64,000 bases of DNA from assembly GCA_900543815.1 (NCBI GenBank), contig UQST01000012.1:6624-70623 (forward strand), written 5' to 3'. A program made the position numbers and the translations under genes. Origin of the DNA: an uncultured Prevotellaceae bacterium. Lineage in GTDB: Bacteria; Bacteroidota; Bacteroidia; Bacteroidales; Bacteroidaceae. The notes under the pieces were generated by a model. The model ran no database searches, had not been told where the DNA came from, and was given only the letters and a program-made list of their open reading frames with translations. Positions 54,268-62,669 of the stretch are shown one piece after another (the stretch's first letter is position 1; every line of letters begins with the position of its first letter).

Positions 54268-55203
54268 TTACTTACATAAGAGATTTATCATGTAAAGGAG
54301 GTAGCAGAGCAGCAGGAAACAACCTTCCCACTTCTCTATTTTGCCTCGGGTGAAGGATACTATCCACACGATGATACCGCTTCCAACCAGAGCTATCCAG
54401 TCGGTGAGGGCAATGTTCTCCACCTGCATGGGACGGATGAGTGTGCACAAGCCCAGGATGCCTGCGATGTTGAACACGTTGCTGCCTATTACGTTGCCCA
54501 CAGCAAGGCCTTCACGCCCCTTGCGGGCCGCTACCATACTGGTGGCCAATTCGGGCAGACTGGTTCCGCCTGCCAATATCGTCAGACCTATCACGCTCTC
54601 GCTCACACCCCAGTGACGTGCCATGGATGCTCCCTCACTGACCATCAGGCGCGCTCCAATGACCAGAGCCGCCATGCCGATGATTATCTGGAAGGCAAGA
54701 ACCAGGTATGAGGCAGTCTTCTCGACCTCCTTCTCTTTCTCTGCCTTCCTGTTCTTCCGGGCCAGATAGAAGGTGTAGTAGATGTAGATGGCAAAGAAAA
54801 CCAGGAATATCAGCGCATCGCTGCGGCTGATGGTGCTGTCAAAGAAGACCAGCCCGAAGAGCATCAATGAAACCAATATTGTGATTGGCATATCCCTGTA
54901 GAGCAATGCCTTGTCAACAGCCAGTGGCAGCACCAGTGCCGAAGCACCCAGAATGACCAGACTATTGAAGATGTTGCTGCCGATGATGTTGCCTGTGCTC
55001 ATGTCGGCACTTCCCTGCAAGGTGCTGAGCAGACTTACCATAAACTCGGGGAGGCTGGTTCCCGCCGCCACGATGGTAAGTCCGATGACCAGTTCGCTCA
55101 CGTGCCATTTGCGGGCCAAGCCCGATGCGCCGTCCGTAAAACGGTCGGCTCCCCACAGGACCAGCACTATGCCGACCAGCAGGAGGATAATTTCGAGTAC
55201 CAT
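54268..55203 (-). CDS. CaCA-family sodium/calcium antiporter (YrbG type)
   Basis: 311 aa inner-membrane exchanger with two inverted alpha repeats: IGLTIVAAGTSLPEFMVSLL with GNIIGSNIFNSLVILG in the first half, and IGLTILAGGTSLPELATSMVAARKG with GNVIGSNVFNIAGILG in the second. The two GTSLPE motifs supply the ion-binding Glu residues. A charged central loop (about residues 150-165) divides the halves. The start at 55201-55203 (MVLEIILLLVG) begins directly with helix 1; the open upstream extension of 59 codons crosses a -7-like element (TACTTTTG, 55241-55248). Followed after 2 bp by the tricorn-like gene. Confidence 0.93.
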   Translation of the reverse strand: MVLEIILLLVGIVLVLWGADRFTDGASGLARKWHVSELVIGLTIVAAGTSLPEFMVSLLSTLQGSADMSTGNIIGSNIFNSLVILGASALVLPLAVDKALLYRDMPITILVSLMLFGLVFFDSTISRSDALIFLVFFAIYIYYTFYLARKNRKAEKEKEVEKTASYLVLAFQIIIGMAALVIGARLMVSEGASMARHWGVSESVIGLTILAGGTSLPELATSMVAARKGREGLAVGNVIGSNVFNIAGILGLCTLIRPMQVENIALTDWIALVGSGIIVWIVSFTRGKIEKWEGCFLLLCYLLYMINLLCK

Positions 55204-55330
55204 ATAAATATAAATAATGTGTAAAAACGGAATATATCTGCAAAAGTACGGCTTTCTGCTCAATGCCTTCTCTCGTGTAAGCAAAAACGTTAAAAAACGC
55301 AGTGGATTTGCATCTTTATTCCAAAACGGG

Positions 55331-55360
55331 TTGCAATCTGATAAATACTTTGTATATTTG
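55331..55360 (+). promoter_or_regulatory. Strong promoter of the TPR protein gene
   Basis: TTG (55331-55333), 19 bp, TATATTTG (55353-55360): a textbook Bacteroidetes promoter. Leader about 65 nt, AT/A-rich before the ATG. Confidence 0.75.
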
Positions 55361-55430
55361 CATCGAAATTGCGTAAGCATACCAAAGGATACAATATCAC
55401 GACAGAAAAAAGTATAATCACAACAGACTT

Positions 55431-56846
55431 ATGAAATTGAGAAAGATTGCATTTGCCGTTGCTCTTGCCGTTGCGGCTGCCCCTGCTTTCGCACAGGATT
55501 TCACTGACAAGGACCTGAACGAGCGTATCGGTTACTCAAACAACAACAATGAGGACAGCATCAAGGCTGGCCGCGGCTATGTGTCGTACTTCCAGCAGAG
55601 CATGGCGAACCAGGACTGGAAGGGTGCACACATGAACTATGAGTGGCTCATCAAGAATGCTCCCTTTGCCATCACAGGTATCTACACACAGGGTCCTTAC
55701 ATGTTCTTCCAACTGATCAGCGGTGAGAAGGACCAGGCCAAGAAGCTTGCCTACTTTCAGGAGATGATTTCTCTCTTCGAGGCACGCCAGAAGAATCTGG
55801 ATGTACTGAATACTTTTGCAAAGACCAAGTCAACCTTGGGCGACGTGCTCGCGCTGAAGGCTGACTACTACAACTGGACTGCTCCCACCATCCAGGGCTC
55901 TGGCTACACGCTGAACAAGTCATATGAGAACTACAGCAACGCCATCAAGATGATCAACGAGAAGGGTGGACGCGAGATTGAAGGTTCTGTGCTCCAGAAC
56001 TTCTTCCTCGTGAGCGATGCCATGTACAAGACTGCCCCCACCGCTCTGAGAGAGCAGTATCTGCAGGACTATATGGATAGCAAGGACGCTTGTGAGAAGA
56101 TGCTCCAGCTGGCCAAGGAGGCTCAGCAGGCAGGTGACACTGCCAAGGCCAGCAAGCTGCTGGCTAAGTATGACGGCCCTCTGGCTCTGATTGAGCAGAC
56201 ATTCAGCGCAAGCGGTGCTGCTGATACAGCGCAGATTATCGCCATCTATACCAAGAAGTTGGATAACTACAAGGGTGATATCAACAAGCTGAACAGTGCT
56301 CTGACCTTGATGGCACAGAATGATTGCGACGACAGCGGCATCTATTATCAGTACGCCGAGGCTGCTTATGCCATCGAGCCTACATTCACCAGCGCCATCG
56401 GTCTGGCTCAGAAGGCTCAGAAGGATGGTCAGGCAGAGAAGATGCTGGAGTACTACAACAAGGCTCTCGAGCTTTGCTCAAGCGACGCAAAGCGTGGCGC
56501 TATCTGCTTGAATATTGCCAATGGTCTGACCAAGAGCAAGCAATACACCGGTGCACTGACTTATGCAGAGAAGGCTATTGGCTACAACGCTGACCTCAAG
56601 GGTAAGGCTTATCTGAAGGAGGCTAACGTTTACACTATGCTGGGACAGTATCCCAAGGCTATCGAGTACTGCACAATGGCAAGCGCAGAGGATATCACCG
56701 TGAGCGGAAGTGCTGACCGTCTGAAGCAGAGCATTCAGAAGGTGCAGGCCAACCAGGCTGCCAACGACCGTGCACGTAAGGCTTACGACGACTTCATCAA
56801 GAGACAGAAGGCTGAGGAGGCATTCTGGACTGGTGGTGCGAAGTAA
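55431..56846 (+). CDS. Periplasmic TPR-repeat protein, probably abundant
   Basis: 471 aa. Signal peptide residues 1-21 (ending AAAPAFAQ). The mature protein is helical with tetratricopeptide-like repeats, clearest in the C-terminal third: KMLEYYNKALELCSSDAKRGAICLNIANGL, YTGALTYAEKAIGYNADLKGKAYLKEA, and YPKAIEYCTMASAEDITV in pattern. It ends with a charged helix and WTGGAK. Codon choice is strongly biased to a few codons and the promoter is near-ideal, both suggesting high expression. No enzyme motif. Function unknown, perhaps a scaffold for envelope complexes. Followed by two hairpins. Confidence 0.82.
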   Translation: MKLRKIAFAVALAVAAAPAFAQDFTDKDLNERIGYSNNNNEDSIKAGRGYVSYFQQSMANQDWKGAHMNYEWLIKNAPFAITGIYTQGPYMFFQLISGEKDQAKKLAYFQEMISLFEARQKNLDVLNTFAKTKSTLGDVLALKADYYNWTAPTIQGSGYTLNKSYENYSNAIKMINEKGGREIEGSVLQNFFLVSDAMYKTAPTALREQYLQDYMDSKDACEKMLQLAKEAQQAGDTAKASKLLAKYDGPLALIEQTFSASGAADTAQIIAIYTKKLDNYKGDINKLNSALTLMAQNDCDDSGIYYQYAEAAYAIEPTFTSAIGLAQKAQKDGQAEKMLEYYNKALELCSSDAKRGAICLNIANGLTKSKQYTGALTYAEKAIGYNADLKGKAYLKEANVYTMLGQYPKAIEYCTMASAEDITVSGSADRLKQSIQKVQANQAANDRARKAYDDFIKRQKAEEAFWTGGAK

Positions 56847-56919
56847 GGTGTGATACCCGTTCCGCCTCTCTTTTCCTGCGGAGAAAATGAGTCGGAACAG
56901 AAAAGAAAGGCTATTGATG

Positions 56920-56994
56920 CAACCACCCCATATTGTGGTTGAAAGATATTGAAAGTGGTGAGACCCCTGATGGAGATAATCTGTCAGGGGTCTC
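56920..56994 (+). terminator. Two stem-loops downstream of the TPR gene
   Basis: CAACCAC/GTGGTTG (56920-56941) and GAGACCCCTGA/TCAGGGGTCTC (56960-56970 with 56984-56994). Neither has a strong T-run. Probably the 3' end of the TPR transcript. Confidence 0.55.
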
Positions 56995-57319
56995 ATTGCG
57001 TATATAGGTGTCGGCGGAAGGTGCCAAGAAAGCTTGGGAGAAGGGTCTTGCCTACGTCTCATTATATATATAAGTGCCGGGTGAGGAGTCTTGTCGGGCG
57101 TCTTGGCATGTTTGACAGGCGAAAGAAGCGCTCGGAATTCTTTGGTAGGGTGTTTGTGCTTGTTCTTGTCAAATTCATCCGTGTGCCGTTTGGCGGTGAT
57201 TTAAGGGACGGTTTATGGGAATGGAGCGGTGGAATGAGAAATGTTCCTTGCTGATAGAACGGTACCGAGCAGGCAGACTTTCTCTGCCCTTCGTCGTACA
57301 GCAGAGTTTTCGTCCGATT
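56995..57319. other. Noncoding stretch between TPR terminator and array D
   Basis: Contains an AT stretch ATTATATATATAAG (57061-57074) and no credible gene. Nothing else is recognised. Confidence 0.4.
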
Positions 57320-57451
57320 GGCTCATTGGGGTGCGTCGGCTGTTGCATTGCGCTGTGTTTGTCATCGCAGCGCAATGCGATTTGTCTTCCAGCGCGCTGT
57401 GTTTGTCATCGCAGCCTGTCGCGTTTATCATCGCAGTCTGTTTTGTTTGTT
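57320..57451 (+). repeat. 22-bp repeat array D (6 units)
   Basis: Units start at 57320, 57342, 57364, 57386, 57408 and 57430. ATCGCAG begins units 3, 5 and 6 at exact multiples of 22 bp, and CGCTGTGTTTGTC closes units 2 and 4. Unit 1 carries GTGCGTCGGCT as in array B. More degenerate than A-C. Downstream to 57800 the plus strand is pyrimidine-rich and gene-free. Confidence 0.65.
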
Positions 57452-57809
57452 GCTGTTTCTTTCTGCAGTGTTTCTTGCTCCTGCTTTCTTGTGGATCTTT
57501 TCCCTTGTCCGCTCGTTTGTGTAGGAATGTTATCGAGTTGAGGTTTGCTCTCTGTGCGGCTGGCTGCTTCGTGATTGTCTAAGGTGAAGAAATGCCTTGA
57601 TTTCTACAAGGATAGTGTTTGAATGTGTTTTTCTTGTTTCTGGAAGAAATCGTCCAATAGTCTTTCGGGCCTTTGTTTGTGTTGAAAATCAGGCAGTAAA
57701 CGTTTGTCTTGTTGTCTTTTTTGCCCTCTCTTTTGATACGAATATGTCCGTGTTTTAACTTTTTTAACATAAAAACGCGGCCAAATGGACAAAAATCCTC
57801 TGCAATCCA

Positions 57810-57839
57810 TTGTACTTTGAAAAAAGATGTGTAACTTTA
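57810..57839 (+). promoter_or_regulatory. Putative promoter of the Gfo/Idh-Tat cluster
   Basis: TTG (57810-57812), 19 bp, TAACTTTA (57832-57839), one mismatch to TAnnTTTG. 54 bp upstream of the chosen ATG. Confidence 0.45.
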
Positions 57840-57893
57840 TGCTCAGAAAGATGAAAGATGGACGGAAAAACGTTCATTTGGAACAGAAGATTG

Positions 57894-58967
57894 ATGAATA
57901 AAGGTAAGATATCAATAGGAGTGCTTGGCTTCGGCCGAATGGGACGCAAGCACGTCAGGGAGCTTGTCAAGAATGACCTTTGGGATGTGGCTTGTATTTG
58001 CGACATCGACCCTGGGCGTGCAGCTTCGGCTGCTGAATTGGCTCCGGGTGCAAAGTTCACCACCAATGAGGATGATATATTCCTCAATCCCGATATCGAC
58101 TGTGTGGGGCTCTTTGCTCTGGCTGACTCCAGAGCCAGCCGTATAGAAAGGGCGCTCAAGTGCGGCAAGCATGTGATATGCGAGAAGCCCTTGGCCTACA
58201 AGAGAGAAGACGAGTGGAAGGTGGTGGAGATGGAGAAACGCTCCGACAGAGAATGCACGGTGAACCTCTATCTGCGTAATGCTTGGTACACCAAGGAGAT
58301 GAAGGACTTTGTGAAGTCGGGTGAGATAGGCGAGCTGGCCATCATACGCATTTGTCACATGACGCCTGGACTTTCTCCTGGAGAGGGTCACGAATTTGAG
58401 GGACCCTCTTTCCATGATTGCGGAATGCACTATGTGGATATCTGCCGCTGGTATGCCGATTCGGAATACAAGACCGGGCATGCACAGGGAATCAGGATGT
58501 GGGACTATAAGGACCCTTGGTGGCTGCAGTGTCATGGCACTTTCCAGAATGGGGTAGTGTATGATATCACCCAAGGATTTGTATATGGACAGTTGGCCAA
58601 GGACCAGACACATAATTCATATACAGAGCTCATCGGCACGAAAGGGTTCGTGCGTATGCATCACGACTTCAAAACCGCTGTGGTGGAGAAGCATGGAGTG
58701 AATGTGACGGAAGTGGTGGAGCGTCCCTATGGAGACAAAAACATCGACCGCCTGTGCCAACTCATGGGCGAAGCTATCCTGACTGGCAAGAGGCCCGAAC
58801 AGCTTCCCAAGTTTGTGGATGCTGCCATTGCTTCGGATTTCGCATGGCGTATGCTCGAAGATGCACGCCGCAACGACCTTCCATCCAAAGGTACGGCAGA
58901 GGAGCTGGAGCAAATCCATTACCGCCGGGCACACATGACCAATGGTTATGGACTGCTTAACCACTAA
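57894..58967 (+). CDS. Gfo/Idh/MocA family oxidoreductase, cytoplasmic
   Basis: 357 aa from the ATG at 57894 (MNKGKISIGVLGFGRMGRKHV), preceded by AGAAG; an in-frame ATG at 57858 is possible but less likely. Rossmann fold with GFGRMG, IDCVGLFALADSRASRIERAL, the family HVICEKPLAYK motif (catalytic Lys), and the C-terminal alpha/beta substrate domain with FHDCGMHYVDICRWY holding the D-x-x-x-H-like pair. No signal peptide, unlike the other Gfo/Idh gene in this cluster, so it acts in the cytoplasm, perhaps on the product of the periplasmic steps. Sugar or inositol substrate unknown. Confidence 0.88.
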   Translation: MNKGKISIGVLGFGRMGRKHVRELVKNDLWDVACICDIDPGRAASAAELAPGAKFTTNEDDIFLNPDIDCVGLFALADSRASRIERALKCGKHVICEKPLAYKREDEWKVVEMEKRSDRECTVNLYLRNAWYTKEMKDFVKSGEIGELAIIRICHMTPGLSPGEGHEFEGPSFHDCGMHYVDICRWYADSEYKTGHAQGIRMWDYKDPWWLQCHGTFQNGVVYDITQGFVYGQLAKDQTHNSYTELIGTKGFVRMHHDFKTAVVEKHGVNVTEVVERPYGDKNIDRLCQLMGEAILTGKRPEQLPKFVDAAIASDFAWRMLEDARRNDLPSKGTAEELEQIHYRRAHMTNGYGLLNH

Positions 58968-59030
58968 AGCCAGATTATACCTGACAGATTATATTAACAA
59001 GAATAATAACAAATAGAATTCTGATAAGTT

Positions 59031-59249
59031 ATGACAAACAGTTTAATGTTTCTCGGCAACCTGGGTACAGGCGAGATTATTATCATCGCTCTTGTGGTTC
59101 TTCTGCTGTTCGGCGGCAAGAAAATTCCAGAGTTGATGCGTGGAATCGGCAAGGGTGTGAAGAGCTTCAAGGATGGCATGAATGACATCGAGAAGCAAAT
59201 CAACGCAGAGCCCGAAGAGACTCCCGCCAAGCAGGACGACAATAAGTAA
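59031..59249 (+). CDS. tatA: Twin-arginine translocase subunit TatA/E
   Basis: Pore-forming subunit for export of folded proteins. 72 aa: N-terminal transmembrane helix (EIIIIALVVLLLFGGKKIPELMRGIGKGVKSF, with the hallmark FGxxKxPE), an amphipathic helix, and an acidic, Lys-rich tail. The short N-terminus (MTNSLMFLGNLGTG) is usual in Bacteroidetes. Placed 63 bp after one Gfo/Idh gene and 33 bp before a Gfo/Idh gene with a twin-arginine signal. Confidence 0.93.
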   Translation: MTNSLMFLGNLGTGEIIIIALVVLLLFGGKKIPELMRGIGKGVKSFKDGMNDIEKQINAEPEETPAKQDDNK

Positions 59250-59282
59250 TAAAAATATAATAACCCCTAAACAAACAAAATC

Positions 59283-60800
59283 ATGGAGAAAATGTCAAGA
59301 AGATCCTTTCTGAAGGCAGGCACAGCAGCAACTGCTGCCCTGGCCATGACGCCAACCGAAATGTTGGCCAAGGCAAAAAACACTAAGAAGAAGGCTGGCA
59401 AGACAGGTAAGGTCAAGTTGCTGGGCGTTGGTATCGGCGGTCGTGGTCACTCTGACCTCAACGGCGTAACCTACAACGGCAAGGAGGTTTATGATGACAT
59501 CGAGTTCATCGGACTGGCTGATGTGGACCAGAAGTATGCCAAGGGAGTAATCGATGAATACACCAAGCTGTTCCCCAACTGTAAGGTGTATAACGACTAT
59601 AAGAAGATGTACGCAGAACTGCTCGACCAGTGCGACGGCGTTATCTGCGGTACAGCTGACCACACACATGCTATCATCTGTGCAGAGGCTCTGATGGCCG
59701 GTAAGGCTGTTTATTGCGAGAAGCCTCTTACACGTACCGTATATGAGTCTCGTCTGCTGACAAAGTTGGCTGCCAAGGCTAATGTTGCTACTCAGATGGG
59801 TAACCAGGGTGCAAGCGGTGAGGGTGTCAACCTCGTATGTGAGTGGATCTGGAATGGTGAGATTGGTGAGGTGACTCGTGTAGATGCGTTCACCGACCGT
59901 CCTATCTGGCCTCAGGGTCTTGAGCATCCTGCCGAGGTTATGCCTGTTCCCGACACTCTGAACTGGGACGCTTTCATCGGTCCGGCTCCCAAGCGTGATT
60001 ACAACTCTATCTACACTCCTTGGAACTTCCGTGGATGGTGGGATTTCGGTACAGGTGCTCTGGGTGATATGGCTTGCCACATCCTGCATCCCGTGTTCAA
60101 GGCTCTTGACCTGAAGTATCCTATCAGAGTCCAGGGTTCTTCTACCGCTCTGATGGCAGAGTCTTGCCCCAACGCTCAGGTGGTTAAATATACTTTCCCC
60201 GCACGTACAAACCGTCCCAAGGTGGCTATGCCCGAGGTGGTTGTGACTTGGAGCGATGGTGGCATTCTGCCTTTCCGTCCCGAGGAGTTGCCCGCAGGCA
60301 AGAACCTCAACGTGAGCGGTGGTGCTGCAATCTTCTACGGAACAAAGGATACTCTGATTGTAGGTTGCTATGGCGAGAAGCCCTATCTGCTGAGCGGTCG
60401 TGTGCCCAATGCTCCTAAGGTGTGCCGTCGCGTGACAGAGTCTCATCAGAGAGACTGGATCCGCGCTATCAAGGAAGATCCCGCAACACGTGTGAAGACC
60501 TCTTCTGACTTCAGCGAGGCAGGTCCTTTCAACGAGATGGTTGCTATGGGTGTGGTTGCAGTTCGTCTGCAGGGCCTCAACCAGGTGCTTGAGTGGGATG
60601 GTGAGAAGATGCAGTTCACCAACATTCCTGAGAATGCAACTGTGAAGAGTATGATCAAGGACGGCTTCTCCATCAAGGATGGTCATCCCACATTCCAGAA
60701 CAAATACACAGAGCCAGTAAACGCTCGTGAGTTTGCAGCCGAGCTCATCAAGCCTAAGTATCAGAATGGCTTTGTGATTCCCGAGCTTCCTCAGGACTAA
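59283..60800 (+). CDS. Tat-exported Gfo/Idh/MocA oxidoreductase
   Basis: 505 aa. A twin-arginine signal at the N-terminus: SRRSFLK at residues 5-11, then a mild hydrophobic region to about 32. The Rossmann domain has GVGIGGRGHSDLNG, FIGLADVDQKYAKG and GKAVYCEKPLTRTVYESR with the family Lys. The C-terminal domain holds NFRGWWDFGTGALGDMACHILHP with the usual Asp/His region. Binding NAD(P) before export explains use of Tat. Members of this type oxidise the C3 hydroxyl of glycosides in known 3-keto-sugar pathways. Followed by a DUF1080 gene after 37 bp. Confidence 0.92.
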   Translation: MEKMSRRSFLKAGTAATAALAMTPTEMLAKAKNTKKKAGKTGKVKLLGVGIGGRGHSDLNGVTYNGKEVYDDIEFIGLADVDQKYAKGVIDEYTKLFPNCKVYNDYKKMYAELLDQCDGVICGTADHTHAIICAEALMAGKAVYCEKPLTRTVYESRLLTKLAAKANVATQMGNQGASGEGVNLVCEWIWNGEIGEVTRVDAFTDRPIWPQGLEHPAEVMPVPDTLNWDAFIGPAPKRDYNSIYTPWNFRGWWDFGTGALGDMACHILHPVFKALDLKYPIRVQGSSTALMAESCPNAQVVKYTFPARTNRPKVAMPEVVVTWSDGGILPFRPEELPAGKNLNVSGGAAIFYGTKDTLIVGCYGEKPYLLSGRVPNAPKVCRRVTESHQRDWIRAIKEDPATRVKTSSDFSEAGPFNEMVAMGVVAVRLQGLNQVLEWDGEKMQFTNIPENATVKSMIKDGFSIKDGHPTFQNKYTEPVNAREFAAELIKPKYQNGFVIPELPQD

Positions 60801-60837
60801 GGTTTGACGTTTGACTTAACAAAAAGAACATTCTCAT

Positions 60838-61644
60838 ATGAAACTGAGAAACTTATTAGCAGCCACCGCATTGGTGGCTGCTATTGGTGCTAATGCACAA
60901 GGCGTGAAGTATGTGATCAACCACAATCCCGAGGTTGACCTGAGTACACTGACCACAGACAAGGATGGCTACTACGTGCTGTTCGATGGCAAGAGCCTCG
61001 ATGGCTGGCGTGGTTACCAGAAGGATTACATTCCCAGCAAGTGGAATCTGAAGGATGGTTGCCTGCACTTCAATGGTCGTGGTGAAGGCGAAGGTGGTGA
61101 CATCATCTTTGCACACCAGTTCAAGAATTTCGTGTTCGAAGTGGAGTGGAAGATTAGCGAGGGTGGTAACTCTGGTATCTTCTACTTGGCACAGGAGAGC
61201 GCATCTGTAGGACAGGATGGCAAGCTGCATGCTGAGCCCATCTATATCTCTTGCCCCGAGTGCCAGGTGCTCGACAACGAGCGTCATCCTGATGCCAAGC
61301 TGGGTGCCGTATTGGGCATTCGCCAGAGCTCATCACTCTATGACATGATTCCCGCAAAGCCTCAGAATGCAAATCCTGCCGGCCAGTGGAACAAGGTGAA
61401 GATTGTGGTGAAGAACGGTAAAGTAACCCATTATCAGAATGGTGTTAAGGTTCTGAGCTACAAGATGTGGGGTGAGGAGTGGATCAATCTGCTCCAGAGC
61501 AGCAAGTTTGCCGAGAATAAGTGGCCCATTGCATTTGAGCTGCTGAAGAACTGTGGCGGTGATGGTCACAAGGGTTACTTCGGTTTCCAGGATCACGGTG
61601 ATGAGGTATGGTACCGCAACATCCGTGTGAAGGCACTCAAGTAA
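60838..61644 (+). CDS. Secreted DUF1080 (3-keto-disaccharide hydrolase type) protein
   Basis: 268 aa, Sec signal peptide residues 1-20 (LLAATALVAAIGANAQ). A concanavalin-like beta-sandwich: GYYVLFDGKSLDGWRGYQ is the DUF1080 opening, then GCLHFNGRGEGEGGDIIFAHQFKNFVFEVEWKISEGGNSGIFYLAQE, and GYFGFQDHGDEVWYRNIRVKAL at the end. Characterised relatives cleave 3-keto-glucosides. It is therefore expected to work in the periplasm on the product of the preceding Tat-exported oxidoreductase. Confidence 0.9.
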   Translation: MKLRNLLAATALVAAIGANAQGVKYVINHNPEVDLSTLTTDKDGYYVLFDGKSLDGWRGYQKDYIPSKWNLKDGCLHFNGRGEGEGGDIIFAHQFKNFVFEVEWKISEGGNSGIFYLAQESASVGQDGKLHAEPIYISCPECQVLDNERHPDAKLGAVLGIRQSSSLYDMIPAKPQNANPAGQWNKVKIVVKNGKVTHYQNGVKVLSYKMWGEEWINLLQSSKFAENKWPIAFELLKNCGGDGHKGYFGFQDHGDEVWYRNIRVKALK

Positions 61645-61690
61645 GCCTATCCGTTACCCAACTCAAACTTAAACAAAGAGACGAACTACA

Positions 61691-62578
61691 ATGAAAAGAT
61701 TTCTTTCAATAGCATGTGTGCTCGTGTTGGCACTCACATGCGGTCTGACAGCAAACGCCAAGAAGAAGGAGGTTTGCTTCCAGATGTACAGCGTGCGTGA
61801 CCTTATCGGCAATCCCGAGAAGTATGCACAGAACCATGAGAAGACGCTCAAGGAGCTGGCCGATATGGGTTATACAGCTGTGGAGGCTGCCTGCTATGAC
61901 AATGGCAAGCTCTACGGAGTGACTCCTGAGCAGTTCAAGGCCGACGTTGAGGCTGCTGGCATGAAGGTGATGTCAAGCCATGTAACTCGCAATCTGAATG
62001 ATGACGAGCTGAAGAGCAAGGATTTCACCGAGGCTCTGAAGTGGTGGGATAAGGCTATTGATGCCCACAAGCGTGCTGGTATGCAGTATATGGTAATTCC
62101 CTGGTGCAGTGTTCCCAAGACATTGGCAGACCTGCAGACCATCTGCGACTTCTACAATCAGGTGGGCAAGAAGGTGGCTGCTGCCGGCATGAAGCTCGGT
62201 TACCACAGCCACAGCCATGAGTTCCAGAAGGTGGAAGGCCAGGTGATGGAGGACTACATGATTCAGCACACCGACCCCAACTACCTCTTCTTCCAGATGG
62301 ACGTGTATTGGGCAGTGCGTGGTCAGGTGAGTCCTGTGGCTTACTTCAAGAAGTATCCTGGTCGCTTCACTCTGCTTCACATCAAGGACGATAATGAGAT
62401 TGGTCAGAGCGGAATGGTAGGCTTCGACGCTATCTTCAACAACTTCGACGTGGCAGGAGCCAAGGGTTGGGTGCTCGAGCTGGAGCATGCTTCCACTCCC
62501 GACATCCTGAAGGGTATGAAGGAGAGCATCGAATACATCAAGAATGCTAAGTTCGTGAAGGCGTCTTACAATAAGTAA
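61691..62578 (+). CDS. Secreted TIM-barrel sugar isomerase/epimerase-like protein
   Basis: 295 aa of the xylose-isomerase-like TIM-barrel (AP endonuclease family 2) fold with a Sec signal peptide (residues 1-23, LALTCGLTANA). Barrel strands: EVCFQMYSVRDLIGN, MGYTAVEAACYDNGKLYG, MKVMSSHVT, QYMVIPWCSV, LGYHSHSHEF with metal-site His, LFFQMDVYWAVRGQ, FTLLHIKDDNE and GWVLELEHAS with the last Glu. A periplasmic location is unusual for this fold but fits the exported partners in the cluster. In related pathways such enzymes act as lyase, hydratase or epimerase on 3-keto-sugars. A terminator follows. Confidence 0.88.
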   Translation: MKRFLSIACVLVLALTCGLTANAKKKEVCFQMYSVRDLIGNPEKYAQNHEKTLKELADMGYTAVEAACYDNGKLYGVTPEQFKADVEAAGMKVMSSHVTRNLNDDELKSKDFTEALKWWDKAIDAHKRAGMQYMVIPWCSVPKTLADLQTICDFYNQVGKKVAAAGMKLGYHSHSHEFQKVEGQVMEDYMIQHTDPNYLFFQMDVYWAVRGQVSPVAYFKKYPGRFTLLHIKDDNEIGQSGMVGFDAIFNNFDVAGAKGWVLELEHASTPDILKGMKESIEYIKNAKFVKASYNK

Positions 62579-62597
62579 ATAACCAGAAAACAATAGT

Positions 62598-62645
62598 CTG
62601 TGGGCTGCATAGAGGTTTCGTACCTTCTTGCAACCCACAGTTTTT
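62598..62645 (+). terminator. Intrinsic terminator between the isomerase gene and tatC
   Basis: CTGTGGG (62598-62604) pairs with CCCACAG (62634-62640), with a further TGCA/TGCA pairing inside, followed by TTTTT (62641-62645). tatC starts only 25 bp later, with no room for a full new promoter. Confidence 0.7.
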
Positions 62646-62669
62646 CAAAAAAGAAAACTTTTTAATCCT

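Noticed and set aside
59295..60686. A 463-codon minus-strand open frame
   Set aside because: Antisense shadow of the Tat-exported Gfo/Idh gene; no family features.
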